A stretch of 64,000 bases of DNA from Umbribacter vaginalis (GTDB lineage: Bacteria > Actinomycetota > Coriobacteriia > Coriobacteriales > Eggerthellaceae). A program made the translations under genes and the position numbers. The number at the start of each line of letters is the position of its first letter. Position 1 is the first letter of the stretch. Positions 20,565 to 27,993 of the stretch are shown piece by piece. The stretch covers positions 911 to 64,910 of the forward strand of contig KQ959713.1 of the NCBI GenBank assembly GCA_001552935.1, written 5' to 3'. The notes under the pieces are model-generated. The model was not told the DNA's origin and ran no database searches. It saw only the letters and a list, made by a program, of their open reading frames with translations.

Positions 20565-21344
20565 CTAGTGCACAAACGCAAGTACCACTAACAAAACAAT
20601 GAGCGCTATCGTTGCCAACACATCGCTTCTGCGAGCGTGCAACTTCGACACATAGGTACGCTGGTCATACACACAAAATGCACGCGCATCAATGCTATCA
20701 GCAAAGCGATCGGCACGGCGAAACATACTTACCAACAGCGCGATAAAAGCATTCCCCCACAAGCGCAGATGCTGATATACTCCCCTCACTAACAGCCCAC
20801 CGCGAGCATCGAGTGCAGCCTTAATAGACACGCATTCCTCAAAAAGACGCGGCACAAATCCAAGCGCAAAACTGAGTGTACACGCAAGCACATCAACAGG
20901 AACGCCAACATGGCGCAACGGTGCAAGCACCGAGCGCAGCGCAAGGAGTAATTGTTCACTTGACGTGGTGTAACACACAGCAAGCGACCACAGCACCAGC
21001 CCCACCATTCGCGCTGCAATAAGCGCGCTTTCCGCAAGAGCATCCATGGGTGACGCGTCCGTTATAACGCTTACAAACAGGCATAACACGGGAAGAATCA
21101 AAAATGCAAGCGGAGCGAACACACGACGAGCGCGCACGTGCGCGCAAGCTAAAATGACGCTTGGAACAACGACATATATCAATATTGCCACCAAACTGGT
21201 AATGCCAAACGCGCACAGCGATGCAACAAGCAACACCAGCAGCTTGCAGCGCGCATCGCAGGCATATACCCACGCTGACGTGGACGAACAAGGCGACGTT
21301 GATGAATATGTAAGCGTATTGAGCACCGTAACAGTATAGCGCAC
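20565..21344 (-). CDS. Energy-coupling factor (ECF) transporter T component
   Basis: 259-residue polytopic membrane protein of the EcfT/CbiQ family, the scaffold joining a substrate-binding S component to the two ATPases of vitamin and metal transporters. It begins CDARCKLLVLLVASL (family start D-x-R-x-K-L-L) and carries the two coupling motifs: AALDARGG (ARG at 180-182) and DSIDARAF (ARA at 220-222, where the family usually has ARG). No S component or EcfA ATPase lies nearby, so substrate is unknown and the module is presumably shared or split. The GTG start at 21344 has no clear ribosome site; the first 20 residues may not be translated. Confidence 0.85.
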   Translation of the reverse strand: MRYTVTVLNTLTYSSTSPCSSTSAWVYACDARCKLLVLLVASLCAFGITSLVAILIYVVVPSVILACAHVRARRVFAPLAFLILPVLCLFVSVITDASPMDALAESALIAARMVGLVLWSLAVCYTTSSEQLLLALRSVLAPLRHVGVPVDVLACTLSFALGFVPRLFEECVSIKAALDARGGLLVRGVYQHLRLWGNAFIALLVSMFRRADRFADSIDARAFCVYDQRTYVSKLHARRSDVLATIALIVLLVVLAFVH

Positions 21345-21429
21345 ATAAAATGCAGCGTCATAAGCAGCTTTACAGCTATGCAGCTATATAGATTGTTTCT
21401 ATTTTTTATACGTTAGAAACGGAAAAGGC

Positions 21430-21498
21430 AAAGTTTTCGACTTACAAGTTAGAAACTCTGCAAATTATGAAAGTTTTTGACTTGTGAAATAGAAAACT
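21430..21498. repeat. 40-bp-period imperfect direct repeat in the ecfT leader
   Basis: The 181-bp leader of the ECF T gene contains two copies of a 28-29 bp A+T-rich unit (AAAGTTTTCGACTT..., 21430-21457 and 21470-21498) and a 7-bp inverted repeat GTTTCTA/TAGAAAC (21395-21401, 21414-21420). I recognised no known riboswitch class. Confidence 0.6.
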
Positions 21499-21525
21499 TC
21501 GATTGTCGAACGCTTCGCTGAGAGC

Positions 21526-22194
21526 TTACTGCATAAGGTGAAAGCAAATTTCCTTGGCGCCGATAGCTATCAACAGCACCGACCCAAGCAAACCAGCTGC
21601 AAGTGTGAACGCAAGCGATATGCTGCTTGAATTAAGACGCCGCTGCGCAAGACGTTTTCCCATGTGAGCAAGGTATAAGCCCGCCGATCCTGCAAGCGCG
21701 CACACCAGCAGCGTAACAACGCCAATAAGCAGCGACGCTTCAAGAATGGCAACTCCCATGCACGAAAAACTAACGCCAATAGCAAGCGCATCAATGCTGG
21801 TAGCAAGCGCTAAAATAAGTACGTTTTGGATGCTCAGCGACAACAAAGCTCCGCGCTTGTTTTCACTACTATACGAATCGCTGGCACCATTGCGGTAGGT
21901 TTTTATCACGTCTTTGAGTGTTTTTACACCAAGCGCAATAAAAATGATAGCAGCAATGATATGCGAATATCCTTCGATAAATCCGCTTATCTGCAAGCCA
22001 AAACACCAGCCAATACACGGCATAAGCATCTGAAACAGCCCAAAAATGCTTGCAACACCAAGTACTTCCCAGCTCAGACGCACGCTATTGGTATGCGACC
22101 TAAGCGAACACACGCTTACTGCTTGGCTAAAGCTGACCACAGCAGCGTCCACTGCCAGGCCAATACCAATGCCTATCAGTTCAAGATATCCCAC
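21526..22194 (-). CDS. mntP: MntP family manganese efflux pump
   Basis: 222-residue membrane protein with six hydrophobic segments and the two-fold family repeat. Each half holds an acidic intramembrane motif: IGIGLAVDAAVVSFSQA near the N-terminus and ALATSIDALAIGVSFS in the middle, plus FGLFQMLMPCIGW. MntP exports Mn(II) and protects against manganese stress. A hydrophilic loop rich in Ser/Lys/Asn separates the halves. The upstream gap contains a 9-bp inverted repeat, but I did not find the conserved core of the yybP-ykoY manganese riboswitch. Confidence 0.9.
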   Translation of the reverse strand: MGYLELIGIGIGLAVDAAVVSFSQAVSVCSLRSHTNSVRLSWEVLGVASIFGLFQMLMPCIGWCFGLQISGFIEGYSHIIAAIIFIALGVKTLKDVIKTYRNGASDSYSSENKRGALLSLSIQNVLILALATSIDALAIGVSFSCMGVAILEASLLIGVVTLLVCALAGSAGLYLAHMGKRLAQRRLNSSSISLAFTLAAGLLGSVLLIAIGAKEICFHLMQ

Positions 22195-22228
22195 AGTTAC
22201 CCCTTATAACACACTATGAAATACGTCC

Positions 22229-22257
22229 GTACAAAGCATTTCCCGTAAGCTTTGTAC
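22229..22257. promoter_or_regulatory. Inverted repeat upstream of mntP
   Basis: A perfect 9-bp inverted repeat GTACAAAGC / GCTTTGTAC (22229-22237 and 22249-22257, 11-nt loop) lies 35 bp before the mntP start, in the 128-bp gap after the mutY-like gene. No U run follows on either strand, so an operator or 5'-leader hairpin is more likely than a terminator. The role is inferred from position only. Confidence 0.45.
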
Positions 22258-22322
22258 CGCTTCACTTCTGTTTACCTTACACGCTAAACGCTGTTGTATG
22301 CGAATACGGCTTAACAGAAAAT

Positions 22323-23240
22323 TTATGGAACAAGCATGCCATCGTGTTCCTTAAAAAATCCCTCATCAATCATCGTATCGATAATATGCTCCATGTCGTC
22401 ATCACGCAAAGCATCGCGCTTACGACTCTTTTCAAAACAGTTCAACTGATATTTTACTTCATCGCGCGTAATGCCTTCATCTTGCGCTAGCACCAACTTC
22501 AACACAAAACTGCGCTTTTCTCTGCGCGAACCTTCAAACGCGCTCTGACGTGTGTAATGTGCGCTTTTACGAGCTGGATTAGTTGTTTTTTTCAACTGCG
22601 CACCAATATCAAGCAACGCGTAATACCACATACGCGGATGAACAGGGCAAACATCCATAACATAGGGCGTAAGCTGCGCATCAGTTACACGCTGTTCATG
22701 CGCAAACAGATAATGAATGAACACGCTTCGAACGTTCGTTTCGATGTAACACGCAGGCTTATTGTACGCAAACGCGCAAACGCCTGCCGCTGTAGCACTT
22801 CCAATGCCTGGCAACGCTAACAGTTCTTGATACTCATACGGCAATGAACCTTGATACTTTAAAGAGCACATATCAGCTGTTTTTTTAAGCGCAAGCGCAC
22901 GGCGGTTATAGCCCAGCCCTTGCCACGCATTCAGCACGTCGGAGTTTGATGCTGCCGCAAGCGCGTCAAGCGTGGGAAACATCTTCATGAAGCGTTCCCA
23001 ATACGAAAGAACGCGTTTCACCTGCGTTTGTTGCAGCATTACTTCAGACACAAGAACGGCATATGCATCATTCAACCCTCGCCATGGCAAGTCACGATAC
23101 AAAAGTTTTCCTTGTTCATGCACCATGCTTATGAAGTTGGCACGCGTCATAGAAGCGTGATCCCAACTTACAGGCTGCATACGTGTTTGTGGTGTGTTTG
23201 ATGATGCTCGCATAGGCACATTACTAGAAGCGATCGTCAC
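22323..23240 (-). CDS. MutY-like HhH-GPD DNA glycosylase lacking the 4Fe-4S cluster
   Basis: A base-excision repair glycosylase of the MutY/Nth family. Seen are YRDLPWR, SEVMLQQTQVKRV (E66, the conserved MutY glutamate), WQGLGYNRRAL and the helix-hairpin-helix LPGIGSATA (143-151). It departs from Escherichia coli MutY in three ways. The catalytic aspartate of LDGNV is replaced in YIETNVRSVF (E167). The cluster loop is DIGAQLKKTTNPARK with no cysteine in 212-240. The C-terminal 60 residues do not look like the NUDIX-type 8-oxoG domain. Cluster-free MutY homologues are known from other bacteria and Entamoeba. The start is uncertain: the GTG at 23240 overlaps the preceding gene by 17 bp, and ATGs at 23213, 23180 and 23150 are alternatives. 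Confidence 0.85.
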   Translation of the reverse strand: MTIASSNVPMRASSNTPQTRMQPVSWDHASMTRANFISMVHEQGKLLYRDLPWRGLNDAYAVLVSEVMLQQTQVKRVLSYWERFMKMFPTLDALAAASNSDVLNAWQGLGYNRRALALKKTADMCSLKYQGSLPYEYQELLALPGIGSATAAGVCAFAYNKPACYIETNVRSVFIHYLFAHEQRVTDAQLTPYVMDVCPVHPRMWYYALLDIGAQLKKTTNPARKSAHYTRQSAFEGSRREKRSFVLKLVLAQDEGITRDEVKYQLNCFEKSRKRDALRDDDMEHIIDTMIDEGFFKEHDGMLVP

Positions 23241-25284
23241 CCGATGTGTTGTCAGCGCCGCCGCCCGATGTGTTATCAGTACCGTTGCTCGATGAGTTAT
23301 CGGTCTTATCCCCTAATGAATTAAGAACGCCATCGCCTAATGAGTTACGAGCGCCGCCGCCCGATGTGTTATTAGGGCTTGCTTGAACGTGTTCATCTGA
23401 TGAAGCGTGCGATTGCTCTTCTTCTGTAGATGCTGGTGCGTCTGCATGCTTCGATGCATCGTGCTCACACTCATGCGGTACATGAGCATTCATTGTTGCT
23501 TCAACGGTGCTGATGTCATCGCGAAATTCACGCATAATCATACTATTGATAGCTAGCTGTTCAGGACTTTCATCTTCAAAACAGTAAGAAAGTTTTTCAA
23601 GCAAATTCAGAAGTGATACAGGATGCATCTTTTGCGTACGCACCGACACGTCGTAGGCTTCACGCAATGCAACGTCAGTCGACAAATACAACGCTCCCCT
23701 GCTTAAGCCTTTCGTAAGACGAGTAAGCAACGCACAATCTAAATGGCGCATAGAGCGATGTTTCGATTGCAGATACTTCCAAATAGCACTGCGTTCAGCC
23801 GATGATGGAATACCCACATTCAAAGTTTGACATGGTTGAACAAGCTGTAATAGCTCAGGGTCAATATCTGCACAATTTTCTGCTGTGAGCACAATGCTTG
23901 TTTGGTCGTTATGCATGGCGCCTATAATGAGGTTAAAGACATCACGAAATGCCGATTCCCATGCATGGCGCTCACGCGGATCTTTGGTATATATCTCGCT
24001 TGGATTTGTGTCCCACTGATCGACATTTTCAAGCACCAAACAGCCCGAAAAATTCGACGACACAAGCATCGATCGCACTTGAAGACGCGAAAAATTCTCC
24101 GATGAAAGCGCTAATGCTTGAAAACCTTCAGGCATATATTGACTTGAAATGCGCAGCGTTGGCTTATCGATTTCGTGTATCAGCGCGTTAACAACTAAAT
24201 CGGCCTCGAATGGATCGTTTACCTGCACCATCAAAGGTTCAGATAAAGGTGCGCGTTTCATTCCGTGAAACAACTGCAAGCGCTTAATAAATTCGCAGCT
24301 TACACTATCAGTTGCACTAATGCCGCATGTATGCAACTCATCAATCAAAGAATCAAAACCAACAAGTTTGCTCACGGTGTTTTGATCGGCGAGTACCATA
24401 TGCAAGGGGTTGTCGTAAAGCGTGGAATCGCGCTCGGGTACTGACGCTTTTCCTGACGCCAACGCAGGAGAAGCAAGCCGAGGGTGTTGCGAATTACCAG
24501 GCGTATTGCTTGAAGATGAAGTACGTGGTGCATTAAAAGAAAACCTGCGCGCAACAAGATTTTCATCGGAGGCATTATTTTCAGTTGTTACTATGACAGG
24601 AGTATCCGCATGTGCTGCATCGTTTGTCTTTTCATCAGCAGCACCATTGGCGGCGTCACTATCAGCCTCTGAGTTGATTGTGTCACGAGCATCACTATCA
24701 GCATCTGAATCGATAGTGGCATCAGAACCATACGTAAAAGTGCTCTGAACATCGTTGTCGTGATCTCCCGTACAATTTTCATCGCTCGTATAATCGACAT
24801 CATGTGGCGCGTTATGAGATATATCGGTACTGGTAGCGCTGGAATAGTCATCGGTAGCTGAACTTTTGGTGTTCGTATTGCTATTTACATCAGGCAAACG
24901 AATAAGTGTTGAACTTACATCGCTACCAACTTGCTCAAGCAAATCGCTCAATGAAAACAACTGTTGAGCATCAACGCCCATTTCTTCAAGCGCTTGAGCT
25001 GTGAGCATATGCAATTCTTGTACATATTGTTTTACAGAAATGGTCGATAAATAGTCGCTAAACTGGTCAAATAAGAACTCTGCTAAGCCGCGGTTTTTTT
25101 GTGCAATAGCGCCATCGAGCGCACGTTCCATAGCATTACGCATGGAGCTACTTTCACGTTGCGCTTCACTTGCCAGCTGAAATGCGCACAGCGCATAGTA
25201 CGCTGAAAGCTCGGCATCAGATGCATCCATACAAGCGCGCTGCATGGCTTCAAACGATGCTACTTCTCTATGTTCGCTACTCAT
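23224..25284 (-). CDS. AAA+-like protein with degenerate Walker motifs
   Basis: 686 residues from the ATG at 25284, set by GAAGGA seven bases upstream. Residues 1-130 are helical; about 135-290 are a disordered Asp/Ser/Asn/Thr-rich linker; about 305-560 follow an AAA+ ATPase fold (SKLVGFDSLIDELHTCG, then IHEIDKPTLRISSQYMPEGF, then SIVLTAENCADIDPELL, IPSSAERSAIWKYLQS, LTKGLSRGALYLSTDVALRE). Where Walker A should stand the sequence is QVNDPFEADLVV (no GxxGxGK[ST]), and the Walker B region is GCLVLENVDQWD. ATP hydrolysis is therefore unlikely. The tail is a minisatellite-coded Gly/Asn/Ser repeat. Neighbours are a HAD hydrolase and the MutY-like gene. Fold assignment is by eye; function unknown. 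Confidence 0.75.
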   Translation of the reverse strand: MSSEHREVASFEAMQRACMDASDAELSAYYALCAFQLASEAQRESSSMRNAMERALDGAIAQKNRGLAEFLFDQFSDYLSTISVKQYVQELHMLTAQALEEMGVDAQQLFSLSDLLEQVGSDVSSTLIRLPDVNSNTNTKSSATDDYSSATSTDISHNAPHDVDYTSDENCTGDHDNDVQSTFTYGSDATIDSDADSDARDTINSEADSDAANGAADEKTNDAAHADTPVIVTTENNASDENLVARRFSFNAPRTSSSSNTPGNSQHPRLASPALASGKASVPERDSTLYDNPLHMVLADQNTVSKLVGFDSLIDELHTCGISATDSVSCEFIKRLQLFHGMKRAPLSEPLMVQVNDPFEADLVVNALIHEIDKPTLRISSQYMPEGFQALALSSENFSRLQVRSMLVSSNFSGCLVLENVDQWDTNPSEIYTKDPRERHAWESAFRDVFNLIIGAMHNDQTSIVLTAENCADIDPELLQLVQPCQTLNVGIPSSAERSAIWKYLQSKHRSMRHLDCALLTRLTKGLSRGALYLSTDVALREAYDVSVRTQKMHPVSLLNLLEKLSYCFEDESPEQLAINSMIMREFRDDISTVEATMNAHVPHECEHDASKHADAPASTEEEQSHASSDEHVQASPNNTSGGGARNSLGDGVLNSLGDKTDNSSSNGTDNTSGGGADNTSGDDRF
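23240..23383. repeat. Minisatellite: six 24-bp units
   Basis: Six head-to-tail 24-bp units (23240-23263, 23264-23287, 23288-23311, 23312-23335, 23336-23359, 23360-23383) encode the last 50 residues of the AAA+-like protein as octapeptides of the type DNTSGGGA. The unit length is a multiple of three, so copy-number changes keep the frame. Confidence 0.9.
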
Positions 25285-25357
25285 GCGTAGTCCTTCTCTC
25301 ACTTGTAGTGCACTATTACACGGCAACTACGTGCGCTGATAGTGCTGCGCAACCATC

Positions 25358-26281
25358 CTACCACCGAAGCACACTCCACCCTTGAGCACGCGCCGTACGC
25401 AGAAGTGGCCTATCAGGGCAAACAGCATACGCATGGCGAGCAGCTTGCAAAAGTGGCCTGTCGGAGTGGTGATCTCCATACGCGGCATATAATTCCCACT
25501 TATCTTTACCATACACCCTATCACACAATTCGCGCAACGCGACCAGTTTTTGCATACCTTCAGTTGCGATACCGTCAACTTCTGGCAAATACGTGCCATC
25601 GTTTGCAATTTTCATGTGTGTAGAACACTGATACTGAATAGGATGATAATCAAGAACGCAGCGTACTAAGGGATCAAATGATGCAGAAATCATAATAATT
25701 TCTTTATGCTCGGCAGAAAGACGCTGCATTTCTTCATCAGCTGCACGGCGAAAGCGCGGCTCAATGTGCGCTGCATAAAATTCGCGAAAGAACGCATCAA
25801 CCTGCTGAGTGCTTTTGCCAGCAAACGCACGAAACACCAAACCACGTACCCATTCTTCATTTTGTGGAAGACGCAGCTTATACGCAAGCGCCCACAAACC
25901 AATACGCAACAGCTCGCTTGTTTTGAGCATTTTGCGCTCGCGCAGGTAGTCAACCAATAGCACAGGAGAATTGCCGTTAATGCTCGTACCGTCAAAGTCA
26001 AACACCGCAACCTGATACTTATTAGAACTTGTGCGCTGCGAAGGTGTTTGAGCATGTAATGGCTGCTTACACGCTAACGGCTGCTTACACACACTATGGT
26101 TATGTAACACTGATTGCTCGTGCGCACCAGATTGTACGCCTGGTTGTTCATGACTTACTTGTTCATGATCTGCCTGTTCGTGCTGTGCAGACAATGAAGC
26201 ACCTGCTTCACATACCTGTTCATTATCCGAAGTGGCACTTGAGTTAAGCACCGTTGTAATTTGATGTGTCACGCTACTCAT
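25358..26281 (-). CDS. HAD-superfamily hydrolase, subfamily IB (SerB-like)
   Basis: 307 residues. The catalytic HAD motif I is VFDFDGTSINGNS (DxD), motif II ISASFDP, and motif IV AYGDHHSDRPLL; the length and helical cap fit subfamily IB, which includes phosphoserine phosphatase and lysophospholipid phosphatases. The substrate is unknown. The first 90 residues are low complexity, with repeated HEQ tripeptides and the duplicated CKQPL. The ATG at 26281 is chosen to begin MSSVTHQI; no clear Shine-Dalgarno is seen, and an ATG at 26296 would overlap the upstream palindrome. The AAA+-like gene follows 73 bp later on the same strand. Confidence 0.85.
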   Translation of the reverse strand: MSSVTHQITTVLNSSATSDNEQVCEAGASLSAQHEQADHEQVSHEQPGVQSGAHEQSVLHNHSVCKQPLACKQPLHAQTPSQRTSSNKYQVAVFDFDGTSINGNSPVLLVDYLRERKMLKTSELLRIGLWALAYKLRLPQNEEWVRGLVFRAFAGKSTQQVDAFFREFYAAHIEPRFRRAADEEMQRLSAEHKEIIMISASFDPLVRCVLDYHPIQYQCSTHMKIANDGTYLPEVDGIATEGMQKLVALRELCDRVYGKDKWELYAAYGDHHSDRPLLQAARHAYAVCPDRPLLRTARAQGWSVLRW

Positions 26282-26291
26282 TTCATACCAG

Positions 26292-26311
26292 TGCATGTAT
26301 GTTTACATGCA
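26292..26311. promoter_or_regulatory. 20-bp perfect palindrome before the HAD gene
   Basis: TGCATGTA and TACATGCA (26292-26299, 26304-26311) frame a 4-base centre, forming a perfect 8-bp inverted repeat 10 bp upstream of the HAD start. It looks like a dimeric repressor site or a 5'-end hairpin. On the minus strand it contains TGCATGTAAACA, which recurs twice near 59208-59244. Confidence 0.45.
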
Positions 26312-26579
26312 TGTTTGTAAAAATTTTCTCGATGGAGCAGGCTAAAAGCTGTATTGGAACAGAATGTAAGCATCATGCGCGATGCACTACACACGTTTAT
26401 ATAGATACAAACTACCTGTTCAATAATGTCGATCGCTCGACAATACTACCTGCACAATAATGCCGATTGCACATCACAGAGCACTACACGCTCTCTCAAA
26501 GCGCAACGTTCAGCATCATTTCTCGGGCTTACAATTTTACCAGTATTTATTGAAATTCATACATTTTGAAAAATTCTTC

Positions 26580-26608
26580 TTGCGTTAATCTCAAATGTTC
26601 TATAAAAT
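26580..26608 (+). promoter_or_regulatory. Sigma-70-type promoter of tRNA-Asp
   Basis: TTGCGT (26580-26585), a 17-bp spacer, then TAAAAT (26603-26608), with tRNA-Asp beginning 22 bp further. Spacing and position are right for a housekeeping promoter. Confidence 0.6.
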
Positions 26609-26629
26609 AACCTACGCTGTAGACGAAAT

Positions 26630-26706
<77 letters not shown>

Positions 26707-26718
26707 TCTACTTCACAC

Positions 26719-26746
26719 AAAAGCCCCGCGAGGGCTTTTCTTTTTT
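26719..26746 (+). terminator. Intrinsic terminator after tRNA-Asp, probably bidirectional
   Basis: AAAAGCCC (26719-26726), loop CGCGA, GGGCTTTT (26732-26739), then C and six T. On the minus strand the same stem ends in TTTT, 109 bp past the stop of the DUF697 gene, so it can serve both convergent transcripts. Confidence 0.9.
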
Positions 26747-26854
26747 CTCACAATGTTGCTTGCACGTATTCACGAATTTTTCTTGCAATGTTGCATGAAC
26801 GTGTTCACGAATTCATGTTCACGAATTTCTGTGCGAATCCTTGCGCGAAGATGC

Positions 26855-27991
26855 TTACCAATGCTCGTTTTCCTGTGATAATGCATACGTATGTGGCGAT
26901 GGTGCATCAGCATGCTCGTAATATGCGATAAGCGCCCACCCTATTACGCAGGTAGATCCAAGTGCTACACTCGCACGAATAAGCTGTGCAAAGCCAGGCA
27001 ACGCCCGCAGTGCACTTCTTGCTCCTGATCGTGAAACAAAAGCAAACGCGCCCACGCCAACCACTTGTACCGCTTGCAGAAAATCAAGTTCGTGACCATA
27101 CATTGAGGCAATCCGCAGCAACATTTTCACTTGATTAACAGTCATAAGCGGTAAATCGGCACCAGGAATAAGATGAACTAATCCAATAGCTGAATTCTGC
27201 ACAGCACATGAACTTACTTCACTGCGCGCTGCAACGCCACGCACAAACGGAAACGCATTACAAAGTGTCAATTTTTTTTCTGGTAATACTGATAACAGCC
27301 ATTGCGCAAGACGCTTTTCAATAACGCGCACCTGTTCTTGCTCTGGCAAAGCAGCACGCGCCATAATATCTTCAGTTGGAATATCTATCTGCGCAAACTG
27401 TGCTAATTCTAAGCACAAACGCGGGGTCAGCGAAAGAAGAGCGCACGGAATGCCATTTTCACACGCGCGCTGATATGCGTATGCACTCGATGCACTAAAT
27501 CCACAGATCACGATACAAAAATCAAACTCTGGAACACGCGGCAATACAGAGAGTGCATGCGTATGATGCAACGTTGGAGTAAGAGCGCTGCACGAATGAG
27601 TATGCGCACCAGCAGCACTCCCATATTCAGCTACACCGGCGCCGGTATCACAATTATATGTGTTCGAAAACGATGAAACGCTCCGTTCGTGCCCAGCTTC
27701 ATTGCTCCACTTACCAGCAACGGTTCCCTGTAAAGGTGCGGCGGTGTTCCTATCATCAAAACATGGAGTGTTGTACGACACGCTCAAATTCACATAATCT
27801 GGCACGTCAGCAAACAAGTGCGTTACATGATCAACCAAACTACAAGGAGCATCGGCATCGATAAGCACCTGAAACGAAAACGGAGCAAGTTTTTCCTGTG
27901 ATAATGTTTGCAACTCTAAGGCAATTTCACTACCAAGAGACGGCAGCGAGCGTTTAGAGCGCAGCATGCGTGTAAAGGTGTTCAGTTTCAT
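26855..27991 (-). CDS. DUF697-domain protein at the end of the mre operon
   Basis: 378 residues. About 280-358 match the DUF697 pattern, a hydrophobic helical domain often attached to GTPases: VNQVKMLLRIASMYGHELDF, then VGVGAFAFVSRSGARSALRA and LPGFAQLIRASVALG, ending in a hydrophobic segment GSTCVIGWALIAYY. The first part has alternating strands (FSFQVLIDADAP, FDFCIVICGFSAS, IPCALLSLTP) that could be a worn-down nucleotide-binding fold, but no P-loop is present. A Ser/Thr/His/Gly-rich stretch fills about 80-150. It starts two bases after the rodA stop, so it belongs to the elongation operon. Its role there is unknown; membrane association is likely. Confidence 0.8.
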   Translation of the reverse strand: MKLNTFTRMLRSKRSLPSLGSEIALELQTLSQEKLAPFSFQVLIDADAPCSLVDHVTHLFADVPDYVNLSVSYNTPCFDDRNTAAPLQGTVAGKWSNEAGHERSVSSFSNTYNCDTGAGVAEYGSAAGAHTHSCSALTPTLHHTHALSVLPRVPEFDFCIVICGFSASSAYAYQRACENGIPCALLSLTPRLCLELAQFAQIDIPTEDIMARAALPEQEQVRVIEKRLAQWLLSVLPEKKLTLCNAFPFVRGVAARSEVSSCAVQNSAIGLVHLIPGADLPLMTVNQVKMLLRIASMYGHELDFLQAVQVVGVGAFAFVSRSGARSALRALPGFAQLIRASVALGSTCVIGWALIAYYEHADAPSPHTYALSQENEHW

Positions 27992-27993
27992 AA

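Larger units (their letters stand above)
26282..26629. other. Gap between the HAD gene and tRNA-Asp
   Basis: 348 bp without a gene. Besides the palindrome and the tRNA promoter it holds a 23-bp imperfect direct repeat starting ACTACCTG (26411-26433 and 26445-26467, period 34). Confidence 0.6.

Noticed and set aside
22195-22322. yybP-ykoY manganese riboswitch before mntP
   Set aside because: The conserved core was not found; only a simple 9-bp inverted repeat is present.
23231-23390. Array of regular 24-bp units as a possible CRISPR
   Set aside because: The units are contiguous with no unique spacers and encode an in-frame peptide repeat; it is a minisatellite.
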